NCBI GenBank assembly: GCA_016758965.1
Contig: JAEPRB010000291.1
Span: 1 to 45,678 of the forward strand
Direction: 5' to 3'
Length of the DNA: 45,678 nucleotides
From: Circinella minor
Taxonomy: Eukaryota; Mucoromycota; Mucoromycetes; Mucorales; Lichtheimiaceae
In this document: positions 11,170 to 22,850 of the stretch, one piece after another
Layout of the letters: each line of letters opens with the position of its first letter
Numbering within the stretch: position 1 is the first letter of the stretch
The notes under the pieces: generated by a model
What the model saw: the letters and a program-made list of their open reading frames with translations, nothing else
Database searches by the model: none
Told to the model about the DNA's origin: nothing
Translations under genes and position numbers: made by a program

Positions 11170-12310
11170 ATTTTTATGGGTCACTGGACTTCATATTCAT
11201 TCTCCTCCAGTAGAACCGAAACACACGACAACATTGGCTTTTCCTATTAAACACAACTGCGATGAAATTATTCAACAAATATATTACGTTTGTCATATAC
11301 ATTATTGAGATTAAAAGGTAACATCTTTACTTCTAGATCCAATACTCTTCATTGCTTTTGCTTTATTGATAATAAAATATTGAAAGATTTAATTTATGGA
11401 AAGCTTCGCAAATATTCAAGTTGAAATCTTGGCGCGACATCGTAGCAACTATTCTATACCTTCTTTATTACAAATGACATCCAGCATCTCTCTAAACTTA
11501 TCGAAGGACAGTAAGATCAAGCGGATCAATTACAATTTATAGTTGCCCAGCTATGAACTTTCTAAATAATTGTCATATTCTTAAAGGGTATCGACTGATA
11601 GCTTTACCGGGCTGCTCATTTTTGTCATGGTTATGATTCATATTAATATCAGGAAAGTATTGAATTTTTTTGAGTGCTCTTATATATTACATATCAGCCG
11701 ATAACTAATATTACAATTTATATATAGTTGTTGGACAAACTGGTTAGCATACTCATGGATTATGGCGTCTATGATTATTCAGAAGATGGGTTATGCATAT
11801 TGCCTTGTGGAAGCATCCTGCTAGAGCTGAAACATGCGTGAGACTGCGATCATAAGCTCAACTTACTGGCTAGCTGGGGAGTGGTTCTTCTGTGGGCACA
11901 AAGAGCGAGCGGGTTGATTGCAGTTATTTATAGTTGCCTAGCCAGGAATTCCCTGAATGATTGTAATAATCCTAAATTGTATTGACTGGTAGCTATACTT
12001 GGGCTGCTCTTTGCTGCTACGGGCATACTTATATTGGTTCACAAGGAAAGTGTTGTTCTATGTTTTAACTGTATATAATACTTCTGTATTGATCGTAACT
12101 AACATCATTTCAAGTTTACATGGATACATAGTACGTTCCTTATGGTTGATCTTTACGAATGATGGCGCCTATGATTATACAGAAGATGGGTTATGCATAT
12201 TGCCTTGTGGAAGCATCCTGCCAGAGCTGAAACATGCGTGAGACTGCGATCATAAGCTCAACTGACTGGCTAGCTGGGGAGTGGTTCTTCTGTAGGCACC
12301 AAGAGCAAGC
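11170..12310 (+). repeat. Family E repeat: decayed gene with tandem units
   Basis: The block 11170-11520 and two tandem units of about 386 and 400 bp (boundaries near 11519, 11905 and 12305, each marked by AGCGGATYRATT-like text followed by TATAGTTGCC) share an exon-like core encoding EDGLCILPCGSILPELKHA. A third, better preserved copy in the opposite orientation lies at about 35914-36740, and a weaker one at 31970-32250. Splice-like signals and an upstream segment encoding EPIQHIYYVCPIHYWD in the other copy suggest a former intron-containing gene. Both units here carry a TGA just after the core. I do not recognise the family. Confidence 0.6.
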
Positions 12311-13025
12311 GGATTGATTACAGTTGTATATGTGCTCGTAAGTATTAGGGTCTTTCGAACGTCTATGTGGGCATGATGTAACTTGGACTAATCATTTAAG
12401 GTATCGAAAATGAACATTCTGGAATAGTATCGAGAAAGTCTCTTCAGTTCTTGGCAAGAGATCAATTAATGCATCTCACTGTCATTGACCGCACACGCAG
12501 GAGGATGTTTAAAGTATACAGTGGTATGTGACTGGATTAACGTAGTGATGTGACCATCCAGACGAAGTCATGACATCATATGTATCCATGGATAACCAAG
12601 AGTGGGCGATAGGTTGATAAACGCATGGTTGGCTATACGTAGAATTACTAGGACGATGACGCGTAATCACTACGATGCTGGATCGACTAATAAGGATATG
12701 ATAAACATGACCATCCGCGATTATTTGTGCTGTTGAGCATATGGATCGATCATGGAAATATAATATGATAGATACAAATATAAATGATTGGCATATAAAA
12801 GAAACGTTATATGTTTCACGAATATTTTAATAAAGTTATTCACATTGTTTTATCTTCATATATTTCGGATTCTTTCCTGCTACCATTTAGATTACACGCT
12901 TCCCCACATTATCTAACAGAATCCAATTGTGAGTATACAATTGTTAGACACGGTTTATTACAGTAGAGAAATTTTTTGAGAAAGTAATTATATAAAGTTG
13001 GGATATGTATTATAGAAGGGGTGGT
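12311..13025. other. Intergenic, no gene recognised
   Basis: Less AT-rich than its surroundings up to about 12750, but no long frame is present. A TATAAAAG-like and an AATAAA-like motif near 12795-12835 and an inverted repeat TCTAACA...TGTTAGA (about 12914-12955) are present. A degenerate LTR is possible but cannot be supported. Confidence 0.4.
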
Positions 13026-13965
13026 TTATGTACAAGAATATGTTCGATTTGACTGCTCTGGGGAATCAAAAGTGCTAGGTAACTGATACAAGTCTTCTTC
13101 CGGCGGTTCCATCACTGCACTGAGATCATCGTTATCGTCAGGCTCGCTTCGCAAGATTTCCATTGCATCCAAGACTATTGCTTTGTTAGTTAACGCCATG
13201 TACAGCACTTTTCTGAGTTCTGGTAGTTGCTCAAAATTACTTGGCACCTCAATATTGTTCGTTCTGGTGATTCTATGTACGTAATAATAAGGAACATCCA
13301 TTATGATGGTGGTCATCTTCAAGCCTAAAAAATAATAGTGTTAAAGCAAACTCATGTTTTCACTGCAAAAAAAACATCCTCATTCGAATTACTAACCATA
13401 TTGCAATAATCCAACTACTCTCAGGCCATCAGCGCTTCCTCTTTCATTCTTCAAAAGCGTCATCATGTCTTTCAATGCTTTAGGGAGTTTTAGGTCTCGC
13501 TCCCGGAGTAGTTTGCAGTCGGTATCGTCTGTCTGTTTCCCAGCTTCGCCCGCTCCAAACTCTAATCTTTTCCGTCGTAAAATCAAATCAAGTCTGCGGC
13601 CCATTTTCTTCCTCTGCAGTTGTTCGTCTCCTTGTGGTACCCGTTCTTTGTTCTTGCGACTACAGTGAGTATTCGCTAAACCGGTACCCAATATATGTGA
13701 GGATTGGTACCGGTTTAGCGAATTACCGGTTTAGCGAATTGAAACTCAGTCGATAGTAATATGTAGAATATACTGGGAAAATAACTATAGTCAAATTAAG
13801 CTGGTAGTAATATGTAGAATATACTGGACGAATAACTATAATTAAATTAAGCTATATTATATAAAAAAAGATGGCATTTTGTTTAATAAAGATCGTTTTT
13901 ATTCTTTTATTTTATTCTTACTCTATTGTATTCACTTATCTATTATTAATTATTATCAACAATAG

Positions 13966-14721
13966 GCAAAGAATCTGCATTGACAAACCGCCAAAAACTT
14001 GCTATTTGTTTGAGAAAGCAAAGAGAAAAAATAACTCAATCTGGACTTGCTCGATGGGCTAAAGACGAATTTAAGCTGGATAAATTACCTGGTCAACAAA
14101 CTATAAGTGATATTTTGAAGAAAGAAGAAGAATATATGACAATGACTGAACACCGTCTTAATGCCAAAAAAAATTCGAGAACCTGCACTCCTAGAACTTA
14201 AATTGTTACTTTCTCAGTACGTTACTGATATGGCTAATGCAAGCCAACCTATCTCCATGGCGAGCATTATTCACCAAGCCAAAATCCAGTGTAGGCGTCG
14301 CCAGCTTGAAGTACCGGAGGATTTCCAGTTTTCCAATGGCTGGTTAACTAAGTTTATGAGGCGATATGATTTTAAATCTCGTCGTATCCATGGTGAATCT
14401 GGAGAGGTGGAGGTTAATGCTGATAACATTCAAGACAAATTCAATGCTGTGAAAGCGAAGATTTCTGAGTTTCCACCTGAACGCATCTATAATATTGATG
14501 AGACAGGGTTCTTTTATAAGCAAGTAGAAGAAAGTCTCCGTATCAAATTGGCAGAAAAAAGGCACTGCTACTAGCAATTTGTTGAAAGACTTTCCCTAGA
14601 TGACAAGGACGATCTGGATATTTTTTACTTGGTGCGAAAAAAAATTAAGCTTCTAGAAGAAACAAAGGAAAGAGCTGAGATGACATATAAGCAAGCTCGA
14701 ATCACTGATTTCACCAATTAA
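13966..14721 (+). pseudogene. Pogo/Tigger-like transposase, deleted and frameshifted
   Basis: After an AG acceptor-like site at 13964-13965 the frame encodes TNRQKLAICLRKQRE and GLARWAKDEFKL (first helix-turn-helix). It then shifts by an extra A in an eight-A run (14166-14173) and continues with the CENP-B-type domain (FQFSNGWLTKFMRRYDFKSR) and IYNIDETGFF, which carries the first catalytic Asp. Soon after, at about 14574, the frame ends. The C-terminal end (DIFYLVRKKIKLLEETKERA ... ITDFTN, stop at 14719-14721) follows directly, so the rest of the DDE catalytic core is deleted. It could be mobilised only by another element. Confidence 0.82.
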
Positions 14722-14799
14722 ATCTAATAATACGTAACAATAAAAATGTTATCCGATTTGATCACAGAACCAATAAAAAAATTAATATTATTTATATAA

Positions 14800-14800
<1 letters not shown>

Positions 14801-14835
<35 letters not shown>
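14801..14835. repeat. (CA)n/(TA)n microsatellite
   Basis: A run of CA dinucleotides followed by TA dinucleotides inside the right part of the pogo-like element. Confidence 0.85.
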
Positions 14836-14836
<1 letters not shown>

Positions 14837-16876
14837 AGGAAAAAAGACTAATATAACTCCAGTAAATATTTGGAAAGATTCACCGGATACCGGTTTAGGG
14901 AATCACCGGTATTTTACTAAGTATATAAAAAATAATTGAGAGACACCACCGGTTTAGCGAAATACCGGTTTAACGAATACCGGTTTAGCGAATACTCACT
15001 GTACTTGATGCATGGCTGGAATTTTCACCACTGTAAATTTTATTAAAATTTTAGCAAATTAAGATCAAATAGCAACTTGTATATATGTGATAACTTACCG
15101 AACTACATCCAATTGAACATCATCAAACACACGATCCACAATAGTCCATATGTGTGCCAACAACCATGTTTCTGAGTTATTGTCATCATCAATTCCCCCA
15201 CGCTCCAACTCCCGGACCCTATATTTATACAATCAGCATACTCATAGATACATGTATATACAACTATAAGAAAATATTGAAAAACATACATCGTATAGTA
15301 GCTGTGGCGGATCCAATCCATATCGTGAGACTCCTTCCTATCAAAGTTTGCGTCCCAAGGTTGGAGTCGATTGATAAAATGCCGAACTTGAGCCGAACTT
15401 TTTAACTAGATCAAATTGGACGATTTTAATTATTGTATTACTTATGGTAGCGTTGTTTTTTCTTTTTTACGTACCTCCTTGTATTCATCTAAATATTTTA
15501 AGGTCTTATCATCAATGGCTGGAATTTTCTTTGCTTTCGAACTCTTTATCTCTTTAATTTCTGCACTAGTGAATACGCTTTTTTGCTCGTATGTTTTGTC
15601 CCAAGGATCGAGCACAAATGAATGGCACAGACTAAAACAAAGAAATTTAGTTCACGCTTCAAGAATATAGGTATTTTATATATTTTTTTTGTATAAAAAA
15701 GAACTTACTGTTCGTATTTAAGTGTGGACCCATACATGTACAAGACATCTTCAACCTTCCTTCCACTACAATTCAACGTCCATTTTAAAGCAGCATCCAT
15801 TTTTTCATACTGCTGTTGAAACTTCACCAAGTTCAACTTCTGTACCTAGATCCATATAAATATTTATTTTAGTTTATTATTACGTATTAACAGTTTATCA
15901 GCTTCAACTAACCTGTTCATCTACATTCTTTTTACTTCTCCTACTCAAACATCATTACCAGTTAATAATTAATATTAAAATAAACATCGTCACGGATACG
16001 TATAAAACAATCATGTATTAATTACTTACGTTTCACTATAAATATTTATACGTAAATAATAGCAACGTTAGTTAATATGCATCAGTGTACACTACGTACA
16101 ACAAGTTTCAAGAACAATAATCACCTCTCGTTTTCTTGTACGGACAGAGTGCCTGCCGCGTTTGCCCCTGTGCTTGTGCTCTCTGCTCCTCGAATTCTCT
16201 CCTCCGTATTGATACCAGGAGCAACGGCGCTACTTGTACCGACGCCAGGACCATCGTTGTCTTTGTTACCCAGTATGTTTCCTTCTTCTTCAGCAATACG
16301 ACCAACCGAATTAATGACCGATGTCCGTGCTCTTGCTTCTGCAGATTCTCTCGCCAACCTTATCTTCCTTTCGTTCCAAAATGTTTTTTTCTTGTTGACT
16401 ACCTCTCCACTTTTCAAATTCGTATTTTATTTGGGAGCCATTAGGGACTTTTTTAAGGAAACGTTTCGTAGATATGATAGCCGAATAACGCATATTTGCT
16501 GAAAACACGTCACCATAGTTGAAAATTTCGATAAAATTTGATGGTGATAGGCTATTGTAATTCTCGATGCACCAGTGGATATCTGAGGTGATAACTTTTT
16601 GTTTTTTTTGTGCGTGCATATTTGTAAAGAGAAAAAAGGTTGGTAGGACTTTCGCTGAAACTCTGTTGTGTATTTATACATGTTTTTGAAAAGTAATTTA
16701 CAGAATTGCAGCAAAGACACACTCTTTTTTTTTAATCTTTCGGATTTTATCATGGGATCATTTTCATTCTAGGTAGGCCTTTTTTTTTTCGGTGAGGATA
16801 CCTCGACAGAACAATTATATTTTCACATGATATCATTGCTACGTATCAATGATAAAACAGTATTGTTGGGTACATA

Positions 16877-17010
16877 CAGTGATTAACCGTTAAACCGGTA
16901 TTTCGCTAAACCGGTAGTATCTCTCAAATATTTTTTTATATACTTGGTAAATACCGGTGATTTGGTAAACCTGTATCAGGTGAGCTTTCCTAAATATTTA
17001 CAGGGTTTAT
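16877..17010 (-). mobile_element. Solo pogo-like terminus
   Basis: TA at 16875-16876 is followed by CAGTGATTAACCGTTAAACC and about 130 bp matching, in inverted orientation, the right end of the element at 13663-15001, including the CGCTAAACCGGT subterminal repeats. Its downstream edge (GAGCTTTCCTAAATAT and GGGTTTATAAT) is closer to the relic at 28299 than to the 13663 element, suggesting a separate subfamily. No matching second end is seen, so it is a truncated relic. Confidence 0.7.
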
Positions 17011-18184
17011 AATGGTGTGGTGCATACTGCTTATAACCGTTAAAAAAATTAGCTCCGACTACATTTTTTCAAAACGTACCCCCATCCACAATCATTATTT
17101 TTTACAGAAACTTCGCATTAACTGCATAAAGAAGAGTATTAGAAACAAGCATGACGCGACAGATTTAAAAAATATCAATTGTGAAAAAAGCCATTTGGCT
17201 GGTGGCTCACATATTTCGAACAGTGAATAACAGTATGTTATCATAAAAATCCGGATAAATTTTTTTAATAGAGTGATAGTGTATTACATACAACAGTTGT
17301 TCAGGTGACATTTGTTTATTTTATCTTAAATACCTGTATTTTTGGTATAGAGCAACGACAGAAACATCCATATCCTTAAGGAAGAAAAAAACATAAATAT
17401 ATAGTCTTTGTTTTTTTTTTTTAGTTTAGTGTTATTTTTAGGGGGGGGGGCATGGATCAACTAACCATCATTTCATCATAGATGAAAAAGAATACACGTG
17501 ACAGACTACAACATTGCTCCATTTTTAAAATGGTTCCAGACCGTTACGGTTATTTCCCCTTTTGTTATTGAGAAAAGTTATAAAAAAATAAATGTTATGA
17601 TATACACATGTCCATTCAAACTTTTTTTTTAAAGAGTTTGGTCAAAATGAAAAAAAAAAAAAGATTGTCAAGAAAATAGGACTTGATTATTTTTTGTTCC
17701 AAATTCGCAAATTAAGTCTAACCGTTGAACTTTTGTTATTATATGATTGTTACTCGCCTCCCCTCCCCCCCGGAATACACTAATTTAAAAAGAATAGAAG
17801 AAATGGTTACAAGACAACAATTGCCGTGGTAGTGTCAGGAAATAATCTTGGTTTGATGTGTGTGGGAACATTTTTTGTAGTTTTTGCCTTTGAGAATTCA
17901 TGGTCCGTGCGTATACAGATGATCTGTGTACTACATATTTGTTTATGAAACTATAATAGCTTTCACGAACATATACAATACTAAAGTACGTACGTAAGTA
18001 GTGTACAAAATAATAAACATATATTGCTTTCAAATTTTCAGTGTAAATAAAACAATGTATAAGTAGAGGGCTCGAATTATAAACTAAAAAAACGACACGG
18101 TTTTCCAAACCACGAAGCCTTCAAGTTTTTTTTATATTACTTATGTGTGAATTTATCAAAGACTACATAGTCACTGTGCATTAT
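17011..18184. other. AT-rich intergenic region
   Basis: No gene recognised. Contains homopolymer tracts, including a G run near 17443-17450 and a C-rich tract near 17758-17771. Short open frames lack family features. Confidence 0.5.
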
Positions 18185-18560
18185 TCCATCCTTGAATTCA
18201 AGGATCAACTGCTACATAGAACAGGTTGTAGAAATTTAAAGTAGCGACCGAACTTTTTTCTTGAAAGTTAAAGGATCAAAGGATTAGATTCAAGGATGGA
18301 TCCTTGAAAAGCAATAGCTGAAGTTTTTTTTGTGGAAATAAAATAAAATAAAATAAAAAGATCAAATGCTTCTATCTTCATTCATTTATAGTTTAACATG
18401 CTTATTAAATGTACTATCTTATAGCATTGTTGTATGATTTTTGAGGTATTAGGAAAATATTCTCTGGGTCTAGTTCAAGGATCAAAGGATGAAATTCAAG
18501 GATTGACTCAAAATTTATAAACATCCAATGATCCTTGTTCATCCTTGAAAATTAACTTTT
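18185..18560. repeat. Cluster of AAGGAT/ATCCTT motifs
   Basis: About ten AAGGAT or ATCCTT hexamers lie within 370 bp in both orientations, several in palindromes: ATCCTTGAATTCAAGGAT near 18190 is a perfect 18-bp palindrome, and TTCAAGGATGGATCCTTGAA near 18291 is almost one. It starts and ends with related inverted text (CATCCTTGAA), so it may be a MITE or a binding-site array. Confidence 0.6.
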
Positions 18561-18819
18561 CATCTACATTTTTATATTCAACTAATCTGCTTAAGTCCAT
18601 GATATTTTCTTTATTTCATTTCCTGTGTGTACACACATTTTTATCAGCAATTTTTTTTCGGTACAACACAAGGCCACGAATCTTATGTTACTTACGTATT
18701 GTTACGTTCGTTGGTAGCAAGACCTTCGGAGTAACGTTAAAAAGAGATAAATACATGTAGGGGATAAGCAAGTAAAAAGTATATTTTAATATAAGACTTT
18801 ATGTCTATTTGTATTACTA

Positions 18820-19267
18820 AGATTATATATATTGAAGTGGGAGTTCACGTTTTCGGTCTTTTTATGACGAAACCACCAATAATGATAGTAATAAATAAGC
18901 TCTCAAGAGATCAAAATAATAAGGTTAATAATAATTTGTTTATTGATCGAATTTATTTAAAGAGAAAATGATGATAATGATAAATAAAAGAAAATGGGAT
19001 AAGAAGTGAACTGAGGAAATTGTGTGAACTAGGGAATTGAAAACTAAAATGAAAGGACTATTTATACTAAAATATACGTGGAAATAATTCACACGATAGA
19101 GAAGTTGTTACTAAATAAAAGGAAAAAGAAATAATTGAAGAAATAATTGATGTTATCCTTGATGAAATAATTTCATTTATTGAGAAAATCTCAACGAAGA
19201 TAATATAAAAGGAAATAGTAAAAATCAAGTCAATTTTATTGGCTGATACAATTTAGGGCGTAACAGT
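18820..19267 (-). mobile_element. Candidate solo LTR (tentative)
   Basis: On the minus strand the block starts TGTTACGCCC at 19267, has a TATA-like AGTATAAATAGTCC near 19065, then an AATAAAC near 18940, and ends around CTTCA at about 18830. This order (TG start, TATA, polyadenylation signal) fits a retrotransposon LTR. No second LTR, primer-binding site or clear 5-bp target duplication was found. Confidence 0.35.
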
Positions 19268-20208
19268 ATGATAACATCATTATTCACAAATCAAATATAA
19301 AAAAAAATATCTCTCTCTCATACATACGTACAATACGTAAAAACAATTAAAAGATGTATTGTACATATATGAAATGATCTTTAGCACATAAAAAGGTATC
19401 TTTTTTTTTATTGTTTAATCAGCCTTGCTCATTTTATGCTATAATATATATGTACGTTTCACATATTGGCAATGATTTGCTGTCAGCATTTCAAATAACT
19501 ACCACTATTATTCCTCTCATCCCCACCTTACTTTCCCCCATTCCTCAAGAAGAGAAATTTAGGAAACAACAAGGTAATTGTTCTTGTCCTGGATATTCTT
19601 GTGCCCTGATGATGAGTCTGTGACCACTTTGTGCTCTTGTTTCATCAAAGAATGTAATAATAAAATAAAATAAAAATGATACGTAAAAAGAAGACGAAAA
19701 AGTGTAGTGTGTCAAAGGTACTCTAATCATTTGTGCTAAGGCTACTGTTAAAGTGGCCAATGAGCTTGCGGTCGTTCTGACACAATCAGGAGTAAAACTC
19801 GGCTGAAAGACCAGAGTTACGCTGAATAACAATAAAAAAAAAATTCGACATGGAGTTAAGGTAGAATTAAATGATCAGTACACGGTAGATTGGAAATAAA
19901 GATATGCAAACTACATAACCCCATGCGACGTGCAGATTCCACCATCGATGAACTGCAATGCTCAAATGATAATACCTTTTTTCACCAAAAGAGCGTACGG
20001 ATCAAAACAGGACAAATTTCTACACGAAAGAAAGAAACAATGCTGAGACAGGATTTTTCGTTCATATGTGATGAAGGAAAAGAAAATTGGCCGGAAATTT
20101 TTATATTTGTTTTCACTTCTAAATTAATAATGCATGATTGATATTTTACATAGTGAACATTCCCATATAATAAAAAAAGAAGGATTTATTATAATAATCA
20201 GAATAATT
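19268..20208. other. Intergenic, one possibly coding segment
   Basis: Mostly AT-rich. Around 19705-19830 the composition looks coding: the plus strand reads VKGTLIICAKATVKVANELA then ends at a TGA, and the minus strand reads PDCVRTTASSLATLTVALAQ. Neither is recognised nor extends to a gene. The 20120-20208 part is the 3' flank of GatB. Confidence 0.35.
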
Positions 20209-22596
20209 TTATTTTTTCTTCTTTTTTCCATCTCCTTTCCTTTTTTTACCAGAAGAAGAAGAAGAAGCTTTTGTTTCTGCGTCTATAATATCTTCAGGTT
20301 TACAACCTAATGCATTACATAATGCAATATTCACTTGTGTTGGATCAGCCATACCTTTGGTTTCACGCATAATTTGTCCAATAAACCATTTGAATACTTT
20401 TACTTCACCATTTTGAAATTTATGCACCTAAAAAAATAGTATTTACGTTATTACTGTTCGTTTTTTTTAACCCGTTTAAATTTAATAGTTTCTGAACTAT
20501 TTACCTGATCTGCATGTTTTGTAATAAGTGTATTACAAATAGTATTCAACATATCACTATCATCCATACGTGCCCATCCTTTTTGTTCTACAATCTTTTG
20601 AGGCATAATACCATTGGCTTCTTCAATCATAATTCGTAATATATCTTTACCAATTTTCCCTAGAAGATAGTAATAGAAGAGAAGGGAAAAAGATTAATTT
20701 GTATTACAATGGACCCTATACATTTGTACATGGTATACAGACTATTATAATTTACCTGTAATTTTATTGTCTTGAACTAAATCTACTAATGATCCCATTT
20801 GATCAATAGATACTGGACTTTGCATAAATGGAATTTCTCGTTTTGAAAGTTCACCAAATAAATCATTAATTGTCCTATTGTATAAAGTATTCCTATCCGT
20901 CAATTTTTCCAATTTAACCTAATCCAAAATATTCCAAAAAATCATGTATACATAATTTACCAATTAAGAACAGCTTGTGAATTTCGACCTTGACACACTT
21001 TTTCAAAAAATGTTAAACTACCTGGTTCATTCAATAAAGAATGAGCATCATCCAATGACATTTTATAAAGTTTTATAATTCTTGATCTCGTTTCATCCGG
21101 TAATTCGGGTAATTCTTTTGCCAAAGAATCAATGATATCTTGACTTAATATTAAAGGAGGTAAATCAGGTTCTGGCATATATCGATAATCAGGCGCTGTT
21201 TCTTTTCCTCGAAGTTTAAAAGTTGTTTTTTTAGCAACATCAAATCCACGTGTTTCAGAAGTAACTTGACCGCCCTTTTCAATTAATTTGATTTGTCGTT
21301 CAATTTCTGCGTCAATGGCCATAGATAAAAATCGTATACTATTTAAGTTTTTAATTTCACAACGGGTACCAAAAGGTTCACCTTGTTTATGAACAGATAC
21401 ATTGACATCACATCGCATGGATCCCTAATTATAGATAAATTCATATTGAATTTCATGTCCCTTAATTATATTATAGTTATTATACGAAAACGTATGTTGC
21501 ATCTTTTTTTACCTCATTCATACTAGCTTGTGATGAACCAATACATTGTAATATATTTTGTAATTTTTTTACTAATAATCCAGCTTCGTAAGATGATCTA
21601 TAAAAATATATATTGTTTACTTATATATAACTAAATTTCCCCCTTTTCAGAAGAAATAATTAAAGCTACCTTAAATCTGGTTGTGTAACAATTTCCATTA
21701 AACCAGTTCCTGCACGATTCATATCCAATAACGTAGATCCAACAACCATATCATGCATACTTTTACCTGTATCCTACATACATATAGAACTAGAATGATT
21801 AAAAAAAAACTAATCATCTGTATTTTTTACAATCATGTATAATTTTGGTTAAAAGGTTTTTACCTGTTCTAATTGAATTTGATGTAATCCAACGTGAAAA
21901 GGTTCTGGAACACCATCCAATTCAGTTAAAGTAATCACACCTCCTCGAGCAATAGGTTCTCTTTGTTGTGTAATTTGATATCCTTGTGGTAAATCTGGAT
22001 AAAAATAATGTTTTCTATCAAATCTCGAACGTTTTTGTACTGTTGCTTTTAATGCAAGTGCTGTTTTTACTGCTAGTTCTACACATTCTTCATTTAATCT
22101 CTAAAAAACAATATTATCATTATTATATTATTTAGTTTCAACTTTTTACTTTAGAAAGATAATCATATATTAGAAACAAGAATAAAAAATAGCAACTTTA
22201 CAGGTTGAACACCAGGAAATGCAAGGTCGACCATAGAAACTTTACTATTGGGTGGTTCCTCATAGGATGTTTCCATATCTATAAACAAATAGATAAAAAG
22301 CATATCATATTTTTTTTGGCTATATAAGAAACAACTATCTTTTATTTTTTTTCTTCATGACACGTTTCCATGTCAACGAGCTCCAATTTCTTCTTTCTCC
22401 TTTTTGTTTTGAAATTTATTTATCTACCTGAAAATAATTTAGTTTTTGAATCAATTTGAGCATGAACTTCAATACCAATGACGGCTTCCCAACCCTGTTT
22501 GTTAAAAACAGAACGGGGTTGTTCAGTAACCAAGGTACGTATTTGAAATCGTGTTAATGGTCGAGTAGGTGAACGACGACACCACCAAGATAACAT
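20209..22596 (-). CDS. gatB: Mitochondrial Glu-tRNA(Gln) amidotransferase subunit B
   Basis: GatB (Pet112 family) of the GatCAB-type complex, which converts Glu-tRNA(Gln) to Gln-tRNA(Gln) in mitochondria. Nine exons join in frame: 22428-22596, 22202-22278, 21864-22100, 21670-21773, 21513-21597, 20961-21424, 20756-20874, 20505-20659 and 20209-20427 (542 aa, normal size). The N-terminus is Arg-rich without acids until residue 25, fitting a mitochondrial presequence. GatB hallmarks are [12 protein letters not shown] (from residue 36), [36 protein letters not shown], and [14 protein letters not shown]. The C-terminal YqeY-type tRNA-binding domain ends with [16 protein letters not shown] Ser- then Lys-rich tail ([13 protein letters not shown]) is an unusual extension. 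A broken copy of the 3' half lies at 5148-5841. Confidence 0.95.
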
Positions 22597-22850
22597 TTAT
22601 TATTTATTATTATTATGTGGTATAAGTTTAGTGAGTAAATATGTACAAAAAATAAAAAAAAAATAGTTGAGTTGTGCTTTAAAAACAAAAAAAAAATCAC
22701 CCGCTATATAAGATTGCTATTCCTGTCAACAAAAAAAAAAGGTATTGTGTTACCCAAAAAGCGGGCCATTAGAAGAAGAATTGAAAAAAAAAATACCGTT
22801 ACGTACAGTATATAAATATAAATAATATTTTAGATGGATAATAAAAATAT
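22597..22850. promoter_or_regulatory. GatB promoter / PIG-X 3' flank
   Basis: 254 bp between two co-oriented genes. It must hold the GatB start region and the terminator of the PIG-X gene. Contains poly-A/T tracts; no specific site is claimed. Confidence 0.4.

Larger units (their letters stand above)
13663..15001 (+). mobile_element. Pogo/Tigger-like element, internally deleted (1339 bp)
   Basis: The terminal inverted repeats begin CAGTGAGTATTCGCTAAACC at 13663 and end as the reverse complement at 15001. They are flanked by TA at 13661-13662 and 15002-15003, the target duplication of Tc1/mariner-pogo elements. Subterminal copies of ACCGGTTTAGCGAA occur at both ends. Inside is a transposase with a CENP-B-type DNA-binding region and only the start of the DDE domain. 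It lies antisense in exon 8 of F2. Removing the element and one TA restores an exon of exactly 293 nt, the same as F1. Related termini occur alone at 16877 and 28299. Confidence 0.92.
13026..16619 (-). pseudogene. Family F, copy F2, interrupted by a pogo-like element
   Basis: Nine exons can be traced: 16125-16619, the microexon 16030-16035, 15913-15943, 15709-15845, 15475-15631, 15290-15405, 15099-15218, an exon split by a transposon (13397-13662 plus 15004-15030), and 13026-13324. Exon lengths 157, 116, 120 and (without the insertion) 293 nt are identical to F1. The start MHAQKKQK matches F1 MHPPKKQK. Two lesions are visible: an extra A in a seven-A run (16384-16390) shifts frame in exon 1 after GSQQEK, and the transposon 13663-15001 sits in exon 8. 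All other junctions stay in phase and the C-terminus reads STFDSPEQSNRTYSCT, longer than F1. The frameshift could be a sequencing error. Otherwise this is a recently disabled gene. Function unknown. Confidence 0.8.

Noticed and set aside
12731..12955. Possible LTR starting TGTTGAG and ending TCTAACA
   Set aside because: No target-site duplication, no paired repeat, and the termini do not match each other.
19545..19832. 95-codon minus-strand frame
   Set aside because: Part looks coding in composition on both strands, but no start, splice structure or family supports it; kept only as a note in the intergenic entry.
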